Counted from the first letter of the stretch, positions 35,683-44,570 are shown. The stretch is 64,000 nucleotides of DNA from Roseivirga seohaensis (GCF_001592945.1 NZ_LRPB01000002.1:1-64000); one strand, 5' to 3'. The notes: a model not told the origin generated them from the letters alone. Program-made: numbers and translations.

Positions 35683-37011
35683 TCATAAAAACTTCAACCT
35701 CCCCACAATCTCCTCAAAATCCAGTTTTTCCCAAACCTCTTCAATATTCAGTTGGGCTAAAACTTGGTCCATAATGGCTTGTTGCTTTTTGCCTAGGGCA
35801 TGAGCTTCTGAATAACGGAAATCGCTAAAAGTAACCATGGTATAGAGCGGTATCCATTTTTCTGGATAAAGTTCGTTCAGGCGCTTTTCAATTTTCTTTT
35901 GCAGCACAAACATTGGGTCGGCTACTTTGTCGCGCATTTCTATAAAGTTATAGAGCGCCAAATCGGCAATGGCGTTCCCGTCAGGAATTCGTAAAGCCTC
36001 ATATTCCGCGAGTAGAGTAGCATTGATTGCTCCGTGCTTCTCTAGTAATTCATTAAAAACAAAGCAATCTTCAAAACCAGCATTCATGCCTTGGCCATAA
36101 AATGGCACTAGCGCATGGGCGGCATCGCCAATCAAAGCCGTATTTCCTTTTACCCAAGGTTTGCACCTCACGGTAATCAAGCTGGAAGTAGGGTTTTCGA
36201 AAAACTCGGTTTTCAATTCAGGAAGAAATGGAAGCGCATCTTTGAATTTACTTTCGAAGAATTGCTGAACATCCTCTTCTGTTTTTAGGGCTTCAAAAGA
36301 TACTTTTCCTTCAAAAGGAAAGAAAAGGGTACAGGTAAAACTCTTGTCCAAATTTGGCAATGCAATGAGCATATATTCGCCTCGCGGCCAAATATGAAGT
36401 GCATTCGGGTCTAAAGCGAAATCGCCATTATTGGGCGGCATGGTCAGTTCTTTGTAACCAGCCGAAATATATTCTTGGGAGTAATTGAATCGATCCGTTT
36501 TTTGCATGGCCGAACGTAAAGCGGAAAATGCGCCATCAGCCCCGAAGAGAAAATCGGCACTTACCTTTTCGCCATTTTCAAAATGAGCGGTGGCAGTATC
36601 AAAATCTACTTCCTCACATTTATGATTGAAGCGAATTTCAACCCCATGCGCTTCAGCTTCGCTCATCAATAACTCATTCAAACCACCTCTGGAAACCGAA
36701 TTAATAAACTGGCCTTCTTTTCCGTAAGGTTGAAAACTGAGGTTTCCTTCCAAATCATGAATCATTCTTCCGGGCATCGGAATGCAGCTTTCCTGTACTC
36801 TTTCTTTCAATCCAACGGCTTCCAGAGCTTTTAATCCACGTCTGCTTAAGGCGAGGTTGATGGAGCGTCCGCCTATGGTGCCCGCTTTGCGCATATCGCT
36901 TCTGCGTTCAAAAATGGTAACAGAATAGCCCTTCTTCGCTAAGAAAATGGAAAGCAATGAGCCTACAAGGCCGGCTCCCAAAATTGATACTTTTTGATTC
37001 TGGCTATTCAT
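35683..37011 (-). CDS. kmo: Kynurenine 3-monooxygenase
   Basis: 442-residue FAD hydroxylase converting L-kynurenine to 3-hydroxykynurenine. The N-terminal GAGLVGSLLSIFLAKKGYSV binds FAD, DFLFGADGAFSALR is the DG motif, and LIGDAAHALVPFYGQGMNAG is the GD motif typical of KMO. The position after kynureninase in a kynurenine cluster supports the specific assignment. It ends 12 bases before the DUF4365 gene. Confidence 0.94.
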   Translation of the reverse strand: MNSQNQKVSILGAGLVGSLLSIFLAKKGYSVTIFERRSDMRKAGTIGGRSINLALSRRGLKALEAVGLKERVQESCIPMPGRMIHDLEGNLSFQPYGKEGQFINSVSRGGLNELLMSEAEAHGVEIRFNHKCEEVDFDTATAHFENGEKVSADFLFGADGAFSALRSAMQKTDRFNYSQEYISAGYKELTMPPNNGDFALDPNALHIWPRGEYMLIALPNLDKSFTCTLFFPFEGKVSFEALKTEEDVQQFFESKFKDALPFLPELKTEFFENPTSSLITVRCKPWVKGNTALIGDAAHALVPFYGQGMNAGFEDCFVFNELLEKHGAINATLLAEYEALRIPDGNAIADLALYNFIEMRDKVADPMFVLQKKIEKRLNELYPEKWIPLYTMVTFSDFRYSEAHALGKKQQAIMDQVLAQLNIEEVWEKLDFEEIVGRLKFL

Positions 37012-37022
37012 GTTTACATCAT

Positions 37023-38291
37023 TTAGAGGTTTTTCTTTAGAATATGAGCAAACTGATACACGTCTTCATAACGGTTGTAAAGCGGAACTGGTGCAATGCG
37101 GATTACATTGGGTTCGCGCCAATCTGCAATCACTCCAGCGGCAGCAAGTGCATCAAAAAGCCTGCGGCCATCTTTGTGGAAGAAAATAGAGAGCTGACAT
37201 CCGCGTTGCTCGGGGTCTGAAGGCGTGATGATTTCGAAAATACCAGAATCACCCGCAATGTCTTTGATCAAAAATTCAAGATAGCCCGTGAGTTTCAGGC
37301 TTTTCTTCCTTAGTTTTTCTATGCCTACTTCATCAAACAATTCTAAGGCGGCCAAATGAGATGCGGTAGAAATTACGTTTACATTGCTCAGTTGCCAACC
37401 GTCTGCACCAGGCATGGGCTGGAAACCCTTCTTCATTTTAAATCTTTCCTTTTCATTGTGACCCCACCAGCCCGCAAATCGGTCGAGTGAACTGTCGTTG
37501 GCGTATCGTTCGTGGACGAAAATTCCTGAAACGTTTCCTGGGCCAGAGTTTAAGTATTTGTAGGAACACCAAGTGGCGAAATCTACATTCCAGTCGTGCA
37601 ATTGCAAAGGCACATTCCCAAAAGCATGCGCCAAGTCAAACCCAACTTTAGCACCCACTTTTTGACCTGCTTCAGTAATTGCCTTCATGTCGAATAACTG
37701 ACCCGTGTAATATTGAATGCCACCAATAAGCACCAAGGCCAATTCATCACCCACTTCAGCTATTTTGCTTAAAATGTCTTCATTGCGCAGCGTATGCTCA
37801 CCCATTCTCGGTTTGAGCTCAATCAGCGCTTCATCAGGGTTGAGTCCATGAAATTTAAGCTGTGTTTCAAACATGTATTGATCGGAAGGAAAAGCACCTG
37901 CTTCGCAAATGACCTTGTAGCGCGTTTTGGTAGGCTTGAAAAACGAAACCATCAGCAAATGGAGATTCACCGAAAGGTTATTCATAGAAACTACTTCGAT
38001 GGGGTTTGCCCCAACAATTCTGGCCAAAGCATCTTTGCTGAATTTATGGTATTCCATCCAAGGCCTTTTGCTCGATGCAAAATGCCCTTCTACGCCCAAG
38101 GTTTCCCAACCTTTCATTTCTTCTTCAATATAAGTTCTGGCGGTTTTGGGCTGAAGGCCAAGTGAGTTTCCTGTAAAGTAATAGCTGTCTTTGCCATTCA
38201 CTTTTGGAATATGAAAACGATTGCGGTAATCTCTTAACGGATCGTTTTTGTCTAAATACTGAGCGTATGCTAAAGTGTTTTCGAAATTCAT
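37023..38291 (-). CDS. kynU: Kynureninase
   Basis: 422-residue PLP enzyme cleaving 3-hydroxykynurenine to 3-hydroxyanthranilate and alanine. The Schiff-base lysine lies in CSYKYLNSGPG, GFDLAHAFGN carries the PLP aspartate, and FAGWWGHN and the terminal RIAPVPLYN are family features. The start is the ATG at 38291 (MNFENTLAYAQY), overlapping the methyltransferase stop as TAATG. A longer frame into that gene is not used. KMO follows 11 bases later. Confidence 0.95.
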   Translation of the reverse strand: MNFENTLAYAQYLDKNDPLRDYRNRFHIPKVNGKDSYYFTGNSLGLQPKTARTYIEEEMKGWETLGVEGHFASSKRPWMEYHKFSKDALARIVGANPIEVVSMNNLSVNLHLLMVSFFKPTKTRYKVICEAGAFPSDQYMFETQLKFHGLNPDEALIELKPRMGEHTLRNEDILSKIAEVGDELALVLIGGIQYYTGQLFDMKAITEAGQKVGAKVGFDLAHAFGNVPLQLHDWNVDFATWCSYKYLNSGPGNVSGIFVHERYANDSSLDRFAGWWGHNEKERFKMKKGFQPMPGADGWQLSNVNVISTASHLAALELFDEVGIEKLRKKSLKLTGYLEFLIKDIAGDSGIFEIITPSDPEQRGCQLSIFFHKDGRRLFDALAAAGVIADWREPNVIRIAPVPLYNRYEDVYQFAHILKKNL

Positions 38292-38785
38292 TAAAATAAA
38301 CTGGTTTGTGCCATTCCGGGCATGCTTTTTTCGTGTTTTAATAGCCAAGCTTTTTTGTCGAGGCCGCCTGCGTAGCCCGTCAAACTTCCATCTGAACCGA
38401 TGACTCTGTGGCAAGGAATAATAATAGCAATTGGGTTTTTTCCATTGGCGGTTCCTACGGCCCTGATCTTTTTAATATCACCCAATTTAACAGCTTGCTT
38501 TGCATAAGTGCTCGTTACTCCAAAAGGAATGTCTTGCAAATTTTGCCAAACTTGTTGTTGGAAATCGGTGCCTTCTGGCGCTACAGGAATGTTGAATTGC
38601 TTGCGCTGCCCAACGAAATATTCGTGAAGCTGCTTTTTGCATTTACGCACGACCAATGGAATAATCCCTTCATTCTCTTCTCCTATTTCACCCACAAAAA
38701 CCACCATCTTAATGGCGTTTGCGTCTCCCACTATTTTGATGGCGCCCAAGGGCGAATCCATGTACGTGATTGCTGTATTTTTCAA
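38291..38785 (-). CDS. ogt: Methylated-DNA-protein cysteine methyltransferase
   Basis: 164-residue suicide repair protein that moves alkyl groups from O6-alkylguanine to its own cysteine. The active-site PCHR motif is at residues 124-127 (IIPCHRVIGSDG), followed by GYAGGLDKKAWLLKHE. It is embedded in the kynurenine operon: 3 bases after the ACMSD stop and overlapping kynureninase by one base. The placement suggests cotranscription, with no clear metabolic reason. Confidence 0.94.
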   Translation of the reverse strand: MKNTAITYMDSPLGAIKIVGDANAIKMVVFVGEIGEENEGIIPLVVRKCKKQLHEYFVGQRKQFNIPVAPEGTDFQQQVWQNLQDIPFGVTSTYAKQAVKLGDIKKIRAVGTANGKNPIAIIIPCHRVIGSDGSLTGYAGGLDKKAWLLKHEKSMPGMAQTSLF

Positions 38786-38788
38786 TGC

Positions 38789-39802
38789 TTAGTTTAAAAA
38801 TTGTTCTTTAGATAAATTTAACCACTCCAAAGTGGCGTTGCAGAAGATGTCTTCCACCACTTCATTTGACAGCCCCATTTCTTCAATAAAGGCACCAATT
38901 TCAAGGTCGCCTAAAGGGAAAGGGTAATCAGAACCAAGGGTGATTTTTTTAGAGCCCTGCATCTCTAAAATGTATTTCATCATTAATGGGTCGTGGGTGA
39001 TGGAATCGACCCAAAACTTCCCAATGTATTCCCGAGGGTTTACGGTATTGTCAATCGCTACTAAATCTGGGCGGCAGTTAAAACCGTGCTCAATTCGTCC
39101 GATGGTTGGCAAGAATGAACCGCCTGCATGGGAAAAATTGAATCTGAGGTTAGGAAGTCGCTCCATTACGCCTCCAAAAATAAGTGAGCAAGCGGCTCTT
39201 GAGGTTTCAGCAGGCATACCCACCAACCAAGGCAGCCAGTAACGTTCAATGCTATGAAAGCCCATCATGTTCCAAGGGTGAATCATTACGGCCATGTCCA
39301 ATTCTTCACAAGCTTTGAAGATTTGGAAGAAGCGTTCGCTGCTTAAGTTTTTGTCATTAATGTTCGACCCAATCTGAATGCCCGGCAGGTTCAATTCATG
39401 CTTACAACGGTGTAATTCCTGAATGGCCAAATCTTCATCCTGCATCGGGATAGTGGCCAGTCCGATGTAATTCTTAGGATATTCTCGACAGATATTGGCA
39501 ATATGGTCATTCAAAAACCGACTGATTTCCAGACCGTCATGCGGCTGGGCATCATAAGAAAACATAACGGGAATAGTAGAAATGACCTGCACTTGTGTTC
39601 CAAACTGCGCGTATTCTTCCATTCTGATTTTTGGGTCCCAACAATTGGATTGGATTTCACGGAAGAATTTACTGCCTTTCATCATCATGGCGGCCCCCTC
39701 TTTGTGGTGGTGCAGATGAATGAAATCACCATAGCCAAACTTCTCTGTCCATTTGGGCAGATGTTCCGGAATGATGTGGGTGTGCATGTCTATCTTCAAC
39801 AT
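38789..39802 (-). CDS. 2-amino-3-carboxymuconate-6-semialdehyde decarboxylase (ACMSD)
   Basis: 337-residue amidohydrolase-fold metal enzyme. The N-terminal H7-x-H9 pair (IDMHTHIIPEHLP), a metal-ligand histidine in VMIHPWNMMG, a further histidine in NFSHAGGSF and the ligand aspartate in TLGSDYPFPLGD are all in place. It removes the carboxyl group of ACMS, steering 3-hydroxyanthranilate to catabolism rather than NAD synthesis. Part of the kynurenine operon. Confidence 0.93.
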   Translation of the reverse strand: MLKIDMHTHIIPEHLPKWTEKFGYGDFIHLHHHKEGAAMMMKGSKFFREIQSNCWDPKIRMEEYAQFGTQVQVISTIPVMFSYDAQPHDGLEISRFLNDHIANICREYPKNYIGLATIPMQDEDLAIQELHRCKHELNLPGIQIGSNINDKNLSSERFFQIFKACEELDMAVMIHPWNMMGFHSIERYWLPWLVGMPAETSRAACSLIFGGVMERLPNLRFNFSHAGGSFLPTIGRIEHGFNCRPDLVAIDNTVNPREYIGKFWVDSITHDPLMMKYILEMQGSKKITLGSDYPFPLGDLEIGAFIEEMGLSNEVVEDIFCNATLEWLNLSKEQFLN

Positions 39803-39864
39803 AAAGTGTATTGGTTATTAGTAATTAGTTATCAGGAGCCTGATCACTCTTAACTCATTTCCTC

Positions 39865-40398
39865 TTAACTATTTACGAACCTAGGATCCGTTTCCATTAC
39901 ATGGCCACAATTGTTGCAAGTTCTAAGCTCTTCAGAACCGTAGAACTCGCGGAAGCGCGGAAGAAAGTCTTTTTCAATATTGGTAAGTTTAAAATAGGTG
40001 TCGTGAAGTTTGTTGTTGCAGTTATCACAAAACCACATCAGTCCATCAGTATGCTCTGATTTTCTCACCCGTTCGATGACCAAGCCAATAGAACCTTCTG
40101 AACGCATAGGAGAATGAGGTACTTTGGCTGGATGTAAATACATGTCGCCAGCTTTCAAAGGAATGTCTACCGCTTTTCCATCTTCTTGAATTCTCACCGT
40201 AATTTCGCCTTCCAGCTGATAAAAAAGCTCTTCAGTTTCGTTGTAGTGGTAATCTTTTCGGGCATTTGGGCCGCCAACAATCATCACAATATAGTCGGTG
40301 CCTTCGGGGTAAAGGTTTTTATTTCCAACGGGTGGCTTTAGCAAGTCACGGTTTTCATCAATCCATTTTTGCAAGTTGAAAGGTCGTTTTACTCCCAT
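39865..40398 (-). CDS. 3-Hydroxyanthranilate 3,4-dioxygenase
   Basis: 177-residue cupin that opens the ring of 3-hydroxyanthranilate to ACMS. Iron ligands lie in RKDYHYNETEELFYQLEG and YLHPAKVPHSP. The C-terminus carries two CxxC pairs (CDNCNNKLHD and CNNCGHV), a rubredoxin-like iron site found in the bacterial form. First gene of the minus-strand kynurenine operon, divergent from the SDR gene. Confidence 0.95.
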   Translation of the reverse strand: MGVKRPFNLQKWIDENRDLLKPPVGNKNLYPEGTDYIVMIVGGPNARKDYHYNETEELFYQLEGEITVRIQEDGKAVDIPLKAGDMYLHPAKVPHSPMRSEGSIGLVIERVRKSEHTDGLMWFCDNCNNKLHDTYFKLTNIEKDFLPRFREFYGSEELRTCNNCGHVMETDPRFVNS

Positions 40399-40486
40399 GG
40401 TCAGTTCAATTTAGTTCTTGGCGAATTTAACGAAATTCGGGAAAGGCTAATTCCAATTTTGTAACTTTACTCAATACACAATTGCT

Positions 40487-41275
40487 ATGAATTTAAATTT
40501 AAAAGGAAAACGAGCATTGGTTTGCGGAAGCACCCAAGGAATAGGTAAGGCCGTGGCCATAGAATTGGCAAATTTGGGCGCTAACGTTACCTTGCTAGCT
40601 AGAAATACTGAAAAACTCAATGAGGTAAAAGAGTCCCTCTTTTCCTCTGGTGGGCAGAATCATCAAACCCTTACTGCTGATTTTACTCAAGTTGATGCAC
40701 TCAAAAAGATTATTGACGCCCATATAGCAGAGGGGAATGTATATCATATTCTGATCAATAACACGGGCGGCCCTGCTGGTGGCCCAGCTTTGAATGCTGA
40801 TGTAGATGAATTTAGAAATGCCTTTGAGCAGCATTTGGTGTGTAATCACATATTGACCCAAGCTTTGGTGGATGGAATGAAACATCAGACTTACGGACGA
40901 ATTATCAATATTATTTCTACCTCTGTAAAAATGCCGATTCCTGGTTTAGGTGTGTCGAATACCATTCGAGGTGCTGTGGCCAATTGGTCTAAAACTTTGG
41001 CGGGTGAGTTGGGTAAATATGGCATTACCGTAAATAATGTTTTACCAGGCGCCACTGCCACACAACGGCTTTCCTCTATTATTGAAAATAAAGCTAAAAA
41101 ACTCGGAAAGAGTACTGAGGAAGTGGAAGAAGAAATGAAACGAGAAATCCCTGCACATCGTTTTGCAGATGCTTCAGAAATAGCGGCAGCAGTGGCCTTT
41201 TTAGCTACTCCAGCAGCAGGTTATATCAATGGAATTAATGTGCCAGTAGATGGTGGAAGAACAGGCTGCCTTTAA
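40487..41275 (+). CDS. Short-chain dehydrogenase/reductase
   Basis: 262-residue Rossmann enzyme. TGxxxGxG appears as GSTQGIGKAVAIELA, with NNTGG in place of the usual NNAG and a C-terminal PVDGGRTGCL. The usual catalytic Tyr-x3-Lys is not evident: the segment reads SVKMPIPGLGVSNTIRGAV, with Ser in the Tyr position. That also occurs in some divergent SDRs. It begins a plus-strand pair with the semialdehyde dehydrogenase, divergent from the kynurenine operon, so a role in aminomuconate degradation is likely but unproven. Confidence 0.82.
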   Translation: MNLNLKGKRALVCGSTQGIGKAVAIELANLGANVTLLARNTEKLNEVKESLFSSGGQNHQTLTADFTQVDALKKIIDAHIAEGNVYHILINNTGGPAGGPALNADVDEFRNAFEQHLVCNHILTQALVDGMKHQTYGRIINIISTSVKMPIPGLGVSNTIRGAVANWSKTLAGELGKYGITVNNVLPGATATQRLSSIIENKAKKLGKSTEEVEEEMKREIPAHRFADASEIAAAVAFLATPAAGYINGINVPVDGGRTGCL

Positions 41276-41284
41276 GTAGAAGCA

Positions 41285-42730
41285 ATGGAAAGAATTCTGA
41301 ATTATATCAATGGCGAATTGGTAGAGCCAATTTCTAAAAACTATTTAGATAACATCGATCCCTCCCGAGGAAAGGTGTATGGTGAAATTCCGGACTCCGA
41401 TGAGCGTGATGTGCAATTGGCGACTCAAGCGGCTAAGGATGTCTTTCCAACATGGGCAGCAACTCCGCGAGAAGAGCGCTCACGTTTGATGCTCAAAGTA
41501 GCTGATTTGATTGATGCTAATTTAGAAAAGTTGGCCAAGGCAGAATCAAAAGACAATGGGAAGCCAGTGAAATTGGCTACTCGAGTAGATATTCCACGCG
41601 CTTCATCGAATTTTAGGTTTTTCGCCACTGCTATTCTTCATGAAAGTACTGAGGCCCATCAAACAGATGGACTTGCCTTTAATTATACAGAAAGGTCACC
41701 TTTAGGGGTTGCGGGCTGTATTTCGCCTTGGAACTTGCCTTTGTATTTGTTTACCTGGAAGATTGCTCCGGCCTTGGCTGCTGGTAATACGGTGGTGGCA
41801 AAGCCTTCGGAAATTACACCCATGACTGCCTTTTTGCTTTCAGAATTATGCATTGAAGCAGGCTTGCCTAAAGGGGTTTTAAATATTGTTCATGGTTTAG
41901 GGCCAAAAGTAGGGCAAGCCATTTCAGAACATCCCGATATTCCTTTGATTTCGTTTACCGGTGGAACAGCCACGGGAAAGCAAATTGCCGCCACAGCAGC
42001 TCCAATGTTTAAAAAACTATCGCTGGAACTAGGAGGGAAGAATCCTAATATCATCTTTGCCGATTGCAACTTTGAAGAAGCGCTTAAAACTACGGTTCAT
42101 TCGAGCTTTGCCAACCAAGGTCAAATTTGCCTTTGCGGTTCTAGGGTCTTTATAGAACGGCCTATTTATGAAAAATTTAAACAGGCTTTAATTGCAAAAA
42201 CGAACGCATTAAAAGTAGGCGATCCTGCTGATGAGTCTACTAACCTTGGGGCAGTAGTTTCAGAAGGCCATATGAAGAAAGTGCTTTCCTATATTGAATT
42301 GGCCAAGTCGGAAGGTGGAACTGTTTTAGCAGGAGGTAAACAAGTGGTTCTCGAAGGTGAACTTGCAGAAGGTTATTATATTCAACCTACTATTATCGAA
42401 GGGTTAAGTTTTGATTGTAGAACCAATCAAGAGGAAATTTTTGGTCCTGTAATTACCCTTACTCCTTTCGATACCGAAGAAGAAGTTTTAGCCATGGCCA
42501 ATAGTACTCAGTATGGTTTGGCAGCTACCCTGTGGACAAGCAATTTGAACCGAGCGCATTCGGTATCTTCTCAACTCAATTCTGGTATTGTTTGGGTCAA
42601 CTGTTGGCTGCTTCGCGACCTCAGAACACCCTTTGGAGGAGTCAAAAATAGTGGTGTTGGCAGAGAGGGCGGATGGGATGCATTGCAATTCTTCTCACAA
42701 AAGAAAAATGTATGTATTAAACTTCCGTAA
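41285..42730 (+). CDS. Aldehyde dehydrogenase, probable 2-aminomuconate semialdehyde dehydrogenase
   Basis: 481 residues. AGCISPWNLPLYLFTWKIAPAL is the NAD site, LELGGKNPNIIF holds the catalytic glutamate, and NQGQICLCGSRVFIERP the nucleophile cysteine. The order and divergent position next to 3-HAO and ACMSD make 2-aminomuconate semialdehyde, the ACMSD product, the best substrate guess. Nine bases separate it from the SDR gene. Structural RNA and terminator sequence follow rather than another gene. Confidence 0.86.
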   Translation: MERILNYINGELVEPISKNYLDNIDPSRGKVYGEIPDSDERDVQLATQAAKDVFPTWAATPREERSRLMLKVADLIDANLEKLAKAESKDNGKPVKLATRVDIPRASSNFRFFATAILHESTEAHQTDGLAFNYTERSPLGVAGCISPWNLPLYLFTWKIAPALAAGNTVVAKPSEITPMTAFLLSELCIEAGLPKGVLNIVHGLGPKVGQAISEHPDIPLISFTGGTATGKQIAATAAPMFKKLSLELGGKNPNIIFADCNFEEALKTTVHSSFANQGQICLCGSRVFIERPIYEKFKQALIAKTNALKVGDPADESTNLGAVVSEGHMKKVLSYIELAKSEGGTVLAGGKQVVLEGELAEGYYIQPTIIEGLSFDCRTNQEEIFGPVITLTPFDTEEEVLAMANSTQYGLAATLWTSNLNRAHSVSSQLNSGIVWVNCWLLRDLRTPFGGVKNSGVGREGGWDALQFFSQKKNVCIKLP

Positions 42731-42843
42731 TAATGTATAGTGCAAAAGCTTGTATTTGAACAGCATTTCGCGATTGTTGATAAAATGTGCATAAGTTTTT
42801 GCCTTTATGTATAAGTTAAATTTTAATTAACAAAAAATCCTAT

Positions 42844-42851
42844 TATGTTTG
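42844..42851 (+). promoter_or_regulatory. -7 box of the structured RNA candidate
   Basis: TATGTTTG matches TAnnTTTG, 114 bases past the ALDH stop. It would start transcription close to the first hairpin at 42860. No clear TTG -33 element. Confidence 0.4.
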
Positions 42852-43077
42852 TTTAACTGTTGAGCAATTATAAGTGCTCAAAGTTTTGGTCGAGGAGAGG
42901 TTCAATCTTCTGTGGTTCGAATAAAATTCAAGAAGATATTAAGAAGAAACTATGTCTGCCTAAAGGTAGATTAAAGATAAGTCTGGGTATAGGAATCGTG
43001 AGATTCGCTATGAGTAGTTAGTTACCCAGGTGTTTAGGTGAAAGGGAGTCGCTCCAACGGGGGTGACTCTTTTTTTT
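42852..43077 (+). ncRNA. Structured small-RNA candidate (~220 nt)
   Basis: No coding frame. Successive perfect stems are TTGAGCA (42860-42866)/TGCTCAA (42875-42881); ATCTTCT (42905-42911)/AGAAGAT (42931-42937); TCTGCC-taaa-GGTAGA (42955-42970, one G-U); and CTGGGTA (42983-42989)/TACCCAG (43023-43029) enclosing GAATC-gtga-GATTC (42993-43006). It ends in a strong terminator. The next gene is on the other strand, so this is not a 5' leader. It might be a 6S-like or 6S-Flavo-like RNA or an undescribed sRNA; I cannot assign a family. Confidence 0.55.
43046..43077 (+). terminator. Intrinsic terminator of the RNA candidate
   Basis: Stem GAGTC (43046-43050)/GACTC (43065-43069), extended inward by five further pairs including two G-U to an AACG loop, then eight Ts. 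It lies 316 bases after the ALDH stop, which is why a separate RNA is proposed. Confidence 0.88.
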
Positions 43078-43100
43078 GTGCCTATTCAAATAGTTTCGCG

Positions 43101-43832
43101 CTAGAATAGATGATGTTTTTCTGCAGTTTGACTGGCAGTATCAAAAATCAACAGACCTACATTTATATTATCCAGTTCACCTATTATGCCCCCTTCTTTG
43201 TTCCATACAGCGGTTTTGCCTGCGCATTCTGCTCCATCCGCCATTCCAATACAATTCGCCATTAATACACTCATGGAATAGCGCCTAGCTATATTGGCTA
43301 ATTCAGTTTTAGCTTTGTTAATTCCGCTCTTGAATTTAGCTACGCTGGCTATGTAAATCTCAGATCCATTTTGAAAAGCCTTTTCAGCATGCTCAGGAAT
43401 TGAAATTTCATAACAAATGGCCAATGCGATTTTTTGGCTATTAATCTGGAGTATCAATGAGTTATCGCCAGAAACGAAATAAGGCATTTCGTCTACATGC
43501 AAAAATCCTTTAGAGTAAACTTGAACGGATTGATTCGGTTGGAATAGAATCATACTAATAGTGATGCCTTGGCTAGTTTTAATCGGTGCGCCAACTCCAA
43601 TGGTAATGTTTTTTTCGCTGCTGGCTTCTTGAAAGACAGTCAGTCGAGCATCGTCTTTTGAAATTGCTAGAGTATTGGCTAGGGTGGGTTCGTAACCTGT
43701 GAGTGAAAGCTCGGGAAATATGATAAGTTCTACGCCTTGTTCAATGGCCAATTGAATCAATTCAAGGTGCTGCTCAATATTCTTTACTATACTGCCTGTG
43801 AAGGGCTTTGTTTGGGCTAAACAAATTTTCAT
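43101..43832 (-). CDS. Nitrilase/carbon-nitrogen hydrolase family protein
   Basis: 243 residues. The Glu-Lys-Cys triad is visible: E in IFPELSLTGYEP, K in YSKGFLHVDEM and C in IALAICYEISIP. This amidase family hydrolyses carbon-nitrogen bonds in small amides; the substrate is unknown. Position near the kynurenine genes could hint at an aromatic amide, but no operon link exists because it points the other way. Confidence 0.88.
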   Translation of the reverse strand: MKICLAQTKPFTGSIVKNIEQHLELIQLAIEQGVELIIFPELSLTGYEPTLANTLAISKDDARLTVFQEASSEKNITIGVGAPIKTSQGITISMILFQPNQSVQVYSKGFLHVDEMPYFVSGDNSLILQINSQKIALAICYEISIPEHAEKAFQNGSEIYIASVAKFKSGINKAKTELANIARRYSMSVLMANCIGMADGAECAGKTAVWNKEGGIIGELDNINVGLLIFDTASQTAEKHHLF

Positions 43833-43952
43833 TTGGAGGAGTGAGTTTTTAAACCTGCTTCAATATAATGTTTCAGATCGTTCTTTCAGTACTTGGCCAG
43901 GGAACAAATCTTCAGAAAGAGGGGTTTTGAACATGGCAAAGGAAGCAATGTT

Positions 43953-44252
43953 ATGAAAGGGAAGTTTGAAAGTTTAGTATCACAAGAAACTCCAGTATTG
44001 GTAGATTTTTATGCAGATTGGTGTGGGCCTTGTCAAGCTATGGCGCCAGTTTTGAAAGAGGTAGCAAAGGCTCACGAGGGGAAAGTTAAAATCATTAAAA
44101 TTGATGTAGACAAAAACCAGCCTTTAGCACAAAAATTTGGAGTTAGGAGTATTCCCACTTTTATTCTTTTTAAAAACGGGGAAATGATCTGGCGAAAAGG
44201 GGGTATGATGACAAGTAGAGAGCTTTCCAACCTTATTTTGAAGGAAACTTAA
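43953..44252 (+). CDS. Thioredoxin
   Basis: 99 residues from the ATG at 43953, preceded by GGAAG; a longer frame from 43893 adds an unlikely basic leader and is rejected. The active site WCGPC is at residues 23-27, with FKNG and the cis-proline in SIPTFILF. A cytoplasmic dithiol-disulphide carrier. Confidence 0.95.
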   Translation: MKGKFESLVSQETPVLVDFYADWCGPCQAMAPVLKEVAKAHEGKVKIIKIDVDKNQPLAQKFGVRSIPTFILFKNGEMIWRKGGMMTSRELSNLILKET

Positions 44253-44293
44253 ACCTGAATCTTCTATCAATTTAGGTGTTTTAAACAATAAAG

Positions 44294-44301
44294 TAGTTTT
44301 G
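44294..44301 (+). promoter_or_regulatory. -7 box of the desaturase gene
   Basis: TAGTTTTG matches TAnnTTTG and implies a leader of about 265 bases before the desaturase ATG. Confidence 0.4.
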
Positions 44302-44570
44302 CTTAATTGTAAACGAAATCTAGTATAAACGCGATTATCTTAGTTTTAAATAAATATGTCGTTTTTAAGTGTATTTATTTTGAGCTGTATCCAATATTAA
44401 TAATAGGGCTATTAGTCAGTTTTCATAAACGTGAACATGTTTTAATGTCTGTCATATGGTAGCTGACTGGTGAAAAATTCGTAGCTTAGGCGATAACCGT
44501 TGCTTCGGGAACTTAACTAACTATATTGTCCGACAACTCTCCCGTCCAGCCTAGAGATTAGAATTAGCCT
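44302..44570 (+). promoter_or_regulatory. Long structured leader upstream of the desaturase
   Basis: Non-coding. Its last 90 bases nest three stems in order: TTAGGC (44486-44491) with GCCTAG (44549-44554), CGGGA (44506-44510) with TCCCG (44540-44544), and TTGTC-c-GACAA (44526-44536). The outer stem closes 16 bases before the ATG, so folding could mask or expose ribosome entry. Whether it senses a ligand, temperature or nothing is unknown. Confidence 0.4.

Noticed and set aside
37023-38414. Kynureninase starting at 38414
   Set aside because: The extra 41 residues lie inside the methyltransferase gene and look nothing like the family; the ATG at 38291 fits the family start.
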